Shown: positions 22,056 through 24,999 of the stretch, piece by piece
Layout of the letters: the number at the start of each line of letters is the position of its first letter
How positions within the stretch are numbered: the stretch's first letter is position 1
Source of the DNA: Sulfurimonas sp.
GTDB lineage: Bacteria > Campylobacterota > Campylobacteria > Campylobacterales > Sulfurimonadaceae
Assembly: GCA_027047745.1 (NCBI GenBank)
Contig: JALTUB010000039.1
Location: forward strand, 1-24,999
Length of the DNA: 24,999 nucleotides
Reading direction: 5' to 3'
Program-made: the position numbers and the translations under genes
The notes under the pieces: generated by a model
What the model saw: only the letters and a program-made list of their open reading frames with translations
Told to the model about the DNA's origin: nothing
The model's database searches: none

Positions 22056-23186
22056 TTATTTGAACCATCCCTTCATTTTATCGATTGCAGAGTCTAAAAC
22101 ACTCTCATGAGGTTTTGACTCTTCTATGCCAAAAGATTCTTGTAGTTGTGTTAGTAAGTCTTTTTGTTCTTTAGTTAATTTTTTAGGGTAAGTTATATTT
22201 ACTTGTGCTATCAAGTCTCCTTTACCATGACCATGAACATCATCTATCCCTTCACCTCTAAATGTAAAGTGTTGTTTGTCTCTTGTTCCAACATCTAGTT
22301 TTAACTCTAATTCACCTGTTAATGATGGTATAGTTAAACTATCGCCCATAACTGCTTGAGTAAAGAAAACAGGGATTTCTATGTAAATATCATTCTCATT
22401 TCTGATAAAATGCTTATCTGGTTGAACTTCAAAAGTAACATATAAATCACCTCTGTTGCCTCGTTTACCTATATTTCCTTTTCCTGAAACTCTTAAACGG
22501 TTACCTGTATCTATCCCTTTAGGAATTTTAACGGTTACTTTTTCGCGAACTTCATTAAAACCTTCACCATGACAGCTTTTACAAGCATCTGTTGCAGCAC
22601 TTCCTGTGCCTTGGCATACTGGACAAGTTTGAGAAAAAGTCATGAAGCCCTGTTTCATATATACTTGACCTTGACCCTTACACTGCTTACAAGTAGAGAG
22701 TTTGCCATTTTTAGCACCAGTTCCACTACAATCTTTACATGACTTTTTATAAGAGAATTCTATCTCTTTTTCACATCCAAATATAGCTTCTTGGAAACTA
22801 ATATGCATATCAACATTCATATCAAGTGGATATTTGTCCATATCTGCTGGATTTTGACGGCGACGAGAGCCACCTCCACCAAAACCATTAAACATATCTT
22901 CAAACATAGAACCTAAGTCATCAAAACCACCAGATGAATGACGAGAGTCACCACCCATGCCTTGAAGTCCTTCTTTTCCATATCTGTCATAAACACTTCT
23001 TTGTTGGTCGTCACTTAAACATTGATAAGCTTCATTACATAGTTTAAACTTATGTTCTGCTTTTTCATCTCCAGGGTTTTTATCTGGATGATACTGTTTA
23101 GCTAGTTTTCTGTAAGCTTTTTTTATACTTGTTTTGTCTGCGTTTTGTGAGACTTCTAATATTTCGTAATAACTTAAATTTTCCAT
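22056..23186 (-). CDS. dnaJ: Chaperone protein DnaJ
   Basis: Hsp40 co-chaperone stimulating DnaK. The J-domain begins at SYYEILEVSQNADKTSIKKAY with the HPD of QYHPDKNPGD. It is followed by a G/F-rich linker (GGFDDLGSMFEDMFNGFGGGG), then four zinc motifs CKDCSGTGA, CKQCKGQG, CPVCQGTG and CKSCHGEG, and the two C-terminal substrate-binding domains. I chose the ATG at 23186 (376 residues) because AGGAAAAT stands directly before it; an ATG at 23198 has no such site. Its stop is 1 nt before the aldolase-like gene. No dnaK or grpE is in the window. Confidence 0.96.
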   Translation of the reverse strand: MENLSYYEILEVSQNADKTSIKKAYRKLAKQYHPDKNPGDEKAEHKFKLCNEAYQCLSDDQQRSVYDRYGKEGLQGMGGDSRHSSGGFDDLGSMFEDMFNGFGGGGSRRRQNPADMDKYPLDMNVDMHISFQEAIFGCEKEIEFSYKKSCKDCSGTGAKNGKLSTCKQCKGQGQVYMKQGFMTFSQTCPVCQGTGSAATDACKSCHGEGFNEVREKVTVKIPKGIDTGNRLRVSGKGNIGKRGNRGDLYVTFEVQPDKHFIRNENDIYIEIPVFFTQAVMGDSLTIPSLTGELELKLDVGTRDKQHFTFRGEGIDDVHGHGKGDLIAQVNITYPKKLTKEQKDLLTQLQESFGIEESKPHESVLDSAIDKMKGWFK

Positions 23187-23215
23187 ATTTTCCTGCATCT
23201 GTAAAATTTTTTGGA

Positions 23216-23224
23216 ATTATAACA
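23216..23224 (-). promoter_or_regulatory. Extended -10 promoter for dnaJ
   Basis: On the minus strand, TGTTATAAT fits the extended -10 form TGnTATAAT; no good -35 box is visible 16-18 bp upstream. The start site would be near 23209, about 23 nt before the chosen ATG. No heat-shock (CIRCE or HAIR) repeat is seen in the intergenic region. Confidence 0.5.
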
Positions 23225-23240
23225 TTTTTGTAATTTAAAA

Positions 23241-23249
23241 TGCTATAAT
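23241..23249 (+). promoter_or_regulatory. Extended -10 promoter for mntA-hepT
   Basis: TGCTATAAT is a perfect extended -10 (TGnTATAAT), 31 bp before the ATG at 23280. The -35 region is poor. It lies back to back with the dnaJ promoter within a 93-bp divergent spacer. Confidence 0.5.
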
Positions 23250-23279
23250 AAGAGTAATTAAATGAATTAGAGGTATGTT

Positions 23280-23570
23280 ATGACACAATTAGATGTATTA
23301 AACTATCTTAAAGAACACTACCAAGAATTTCATAATAAATATAATGTAGAAAAAATTGGTCTATTTGGAAGTTATGCTAGAAACGAAGCAAACAAAGATA
23401 GTGATATAGATATTTTTGTACAAATGCATCCAAAACTTTTAGATATGATAGCCATCAAACAACTTATAGAAGAAGACCTTCATCAAAAAGTAGATATTGT
23501 TAGGATAAGAGATAAAATGAACCCTTACTTAAAAAAACGAATTTTACGAGATGGTATCTATGCAGTATGA
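23280..23570 (+). CDS. mntA: MNT-domain nucleotidyltransferase antitoxin (MntA-like)
   Basis: A 96-residue minimal nucleotidyltransferase. The motif GSX10DXD is complete: G30-S31 in LFGSYARNEA and D42/D44 in SDIDIFV. A third acidic strand may be KVDIVRI. In characterised HEPN-MNT pairs, MntA adds AMP residues to a tyrosine of the HepT toxin and silences it. The intact motif suggests this activity is kept. AGAGG precedes the ATG at good spacing. The 3' end overlaps the HEPN gene by 20 bp, the expected coupled arrangement. Confidence 0.88.
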   Translation: MTQLDVLNYLKEHYQEFHNKYNVEKIGLFGSYARNEANKDSDIDIFVQMHPKLLDMIAIKQLIEEDLHQKVDIVRIRDKMNPYLKKRILRDGIYAV

Positions 23571-23937
23571 TAAAGAGTTAGTTCTTGATACACTAGAGCA
23601 GATTAGAGATGCTTTAGTTGTTGTTGAAAAAAGATGTTCATATGCCAAAGAAGCTGATGATTTTTGTGATACTGAAGAGGGACAAGAAAAGCTTGATAGT
23701 ATCTGCATGAAGCTTATTGCTGTTGGAGAGAGTTTAAAAAATATAGATAAATTAACAGATAAAAAACTACTTGTACAATATCCACATATAAAGTGGAAAG
23801 AGATTAAAGGGATTAGAGATATTTTGTCGCATCACTATTTTGATTTGGATGCAGTTGTTATTTTTGATATATGTAATAATGAGATTGTTGAACTACTTGT
23901 AACAATTAATCAAATTATTGAAAAAATTAATAAATAA
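23551..23937 (+). CDS. hepT: HEPN/DUF86 toxin (HepT-like ribonuclease)
   Basis: A 128-residue all-helical HEPN protein of the DUF86 family. The active-site motif RX4HXY is present as RDILSHHY (R89, H94, Y96); the tyrosine is the residue AMPylated by MntA in studied systems. The toxin in such pairs is an RNase, reported to cut RNA including tRNA. The gene starts inside mntA; an in-frame ATG at 23560 is an alternative start. The motif is intact, so the toxin is probably functional and held in check by the MNT partner. Confidence 0.87.
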   Translation: MVSMQYDKELVLDTLEQIRDALVVVEKRCSYAKEADDFCDTEEGQEKLDSICMKLIAVGESLKNIDKLTDKKLLVQYPHIKWKEIKGIRDILSHHYFDLDAVVIFDICNNEIVELLVTINQIIEKINK

Positions 23938-23948
23938 AATAGAATTTT

Positions 23949-24968
23949 ATGAAAAAGAGTATCTATTTTATTATTATTTCTGTCGTTTTTTCTGCTTGTA
24001 GTATAACTCCAAAACTTGAAAATGAAAATTATTTACAAGTGCGAGAAATATTCCTTAAAAATTGTCAAAGTAAAAAAACGCAACTTTTATATGGTGATTT
24101 ATGTGAAAAAGCAAAAGGTGTTACAGATTTTCATGATTTTATAAAAAATAACTTTGTCTTAGAAAAGTTAGAGTCAGATGAAGGGCTTTTGACAGGTTAT
24201 TATGAACCTGAGCTTCATGGTTCTCTTACAAAAAGTGAAATTTATAAGTATCCTATTTATTCCACACCTAAAGATTTGATAAGTGTTGATTTGGATGATA
24301 TTTATCCAAAACTAAAAAATTATAGACTTAGAGGGCGACTTCATGATAATAAAATAGTGCCATATTATTCTCGTAAAGAGATGAGTAAAAATGATATAAA
24401 CGCAGATATTATTGCTTACAGTGATTCTAAAGTAGAACTATTTTTTTTAGAAGTTCAAGGTTCTGGACGCATAAAATTAGATGATGGAAAAACAATTTTT
24501 GTAGGATATGCAAATCAAAATGGACAACCTTATCGCTCTATTGGTAAATATTTAATCTCTTTAGGTGAAATTTCAAAAGAAAATATCTCATTGCAGAGTA
24601 TAAGAGAGTGGTTTAAAAAGCATCCAAATAGAGTTGATGAAGTTTTAAATCATAATCCTTCAGTAGTTTTTTTTAAGATAAAAGAGCAGGGTGCTACAGG
24701 TTCACTTGGTATAAAACTAACACCCATGAGAAGTGTTGCCGTTGATAGAAGATACATTCCTCTTGGAAGTATGCTTTATCTAAAAGCAGAATCTAAAAGT
24801 ACCGATTTTGATAGAATTGTTTTTGCACAAGATACTGGAGGAGCTATAAAAGGTAGAGTAAGGGCAGATATATTCTTGGGTTTTGGAGAGAATGCTGGTA
24901 AAATTGCAGGTAAATTAAAAGCACCACTTCAGTTGTGGATATTTAAACCTAAAAAGAGAGAAAATTGA
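23949..24968 (+). CDS. mltA: Membrane-bound lytic murein transglycosylase A, lipoprotein
   Basis: Cleaves the glycan strand of peptidoglycan to 1,6-anhydromuropeptides. The N-terminus is a lipoprotein signal with lipobox FSAC (C17), so it is probably anchored to the outer membrane. The MltA domain begins at LTGYYEPELHGS (81-92) and FLEVQGSGRIKL (166-177). The C-terminal 3D domain has VAVDRRYIPLGSML and FAQDTGGAIKGRVRADIF, where D295 corresponds to the catalytic aspartate of E. coli MltA. At 339 residues it is normal. It follows the toxin-antitoxin pair by 11 bp but is functionally unrelated. The next start overlaps its stop. Confidence 0.93.
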   Translation: MKKSIYFIIISVVFSACSITPKLENENYLQVREIFLKNCQSKKTQLLYGDLCEKAKGVTDFHDFIKNNFVLEKLESDEGLLTGYYEPELHGSLTKSEIYKYPIYSTPKDLISVDLDDIYPKLKNYRLRGRLHDNKIVPYYSRKEMSKNDINADIIAYSDSKVELFFLEVQGSGRIKLDDGKTIFVGYANQNGQPYRSIGKYLISLGEISKENISLQSIREWFKKHPNRVDEVLNHNPSVVFFKIKEQGATGSLGIKLTPMRSVAVDRRYIPLGSMLYLKAESKSTDFDRIVFAQDTGGAIKGRVRADIFLGFGENAGKIAGKLKAPLQLWIFKPKKREN

Positions 24969-24999
24969 ACTCATCATTAGAAAAATTTAACCGTTTAGT
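24965..24999 (+). CDS. Possible start of a downstream gene, cut by the window edge
   Basis: A TTG at 24965 overlaps the mltA stop as TTGA, the same junction seen between prmC and the DUF4149 gene, and AGAGAG lies a few bases upstream. The 11 visible codons (MNSSLEKFNRL) stay open to the edge. Too little is present to name a family. Confidence 0.35.
   Translation, partial: MNSSLEKFNRL

Noticed and set aside
1..24999. CRISPR arrays, rRNA or tRNA genes
   Set aside because: No regularly spaced direct repeats and no recognisable tRNA (GTTCRA arm) or rRNA sequence were seen in any intergenic stretch.

Overview
The window looks like a chromosome segment of a free-living Campylobacterota (epsilonproteobacterium), probably close to Sulfurimonas or Sulfurovum. 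The evidence is the AT-rich, densely packed sequence and two gene orders I recall from Campylobacter and Helicobacter: polyprenyl synthase-hemA-proS-(fxsA)-hemC-ubiD with a DUF2018 gene nearby, and ppiD-like-ftsA-ftsZ. The genus is an inference; no rRNA is present.

Bases 1-11617 form one tight plus-strand run: thrC (5' end missing), a DUF2018 gene, an exported protein, a long-chain polyprenyl diphosphate synthase, hemA, proS, fxsA, a DsbC/DsbG-like oxidoreductase, hemC, a UbiD-family decarboxylase, argH and an OsmC protein. Many genes overlap or nearly touch. The set links tetrapyrrole synthesis (hemA, hemC) with quinone synthesis (polyprenyl tail, UbiD step) and amino-acid metabolism. A break at 11618-11744 holds a promoter inside a dyad and precedes a small membrane protein, an M48 protease, prmC and a DUF4149 membrane protein, ending at 14530.

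Bases 14535-18788 are on the minus strand: a PpiD-like periplasmic chaperone, ftsA, ftsZ and a small J-domain protein, tightly coupled. bioA (18881-20218, plus) diverges from this cluster. Its promoter lies so close to the start codon that the mRNA may be leaderless.

Bases 20219-23937 are accessory in character: a DUF4160 remnant, a MazEF toxin-antitoxin pair with its own promoter, a 271-bp three-armed nested palindrome, a class II aldolase-like protein that has lost its metal ligands, dnaJ, and an MntA-HepT (MNT/HEPN) toxin-antitoxin pair. A lipoprotein MltA-type lytic transglycosylase and the possible start of another gene close the window.

The most unusual object is the element at 21163-21433. 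It has perfect 34-bp inverted ends, two internal arms of exactly 97 nt each, a 9-nt linker, and the same 10-bp palindrome at both arm tips. The mismatches in arm A are mostly G.T on the plus strand, which suggests that a plus-strand single-stranded DNA or RNA fold is maintained. I cannot assign it to a known family.
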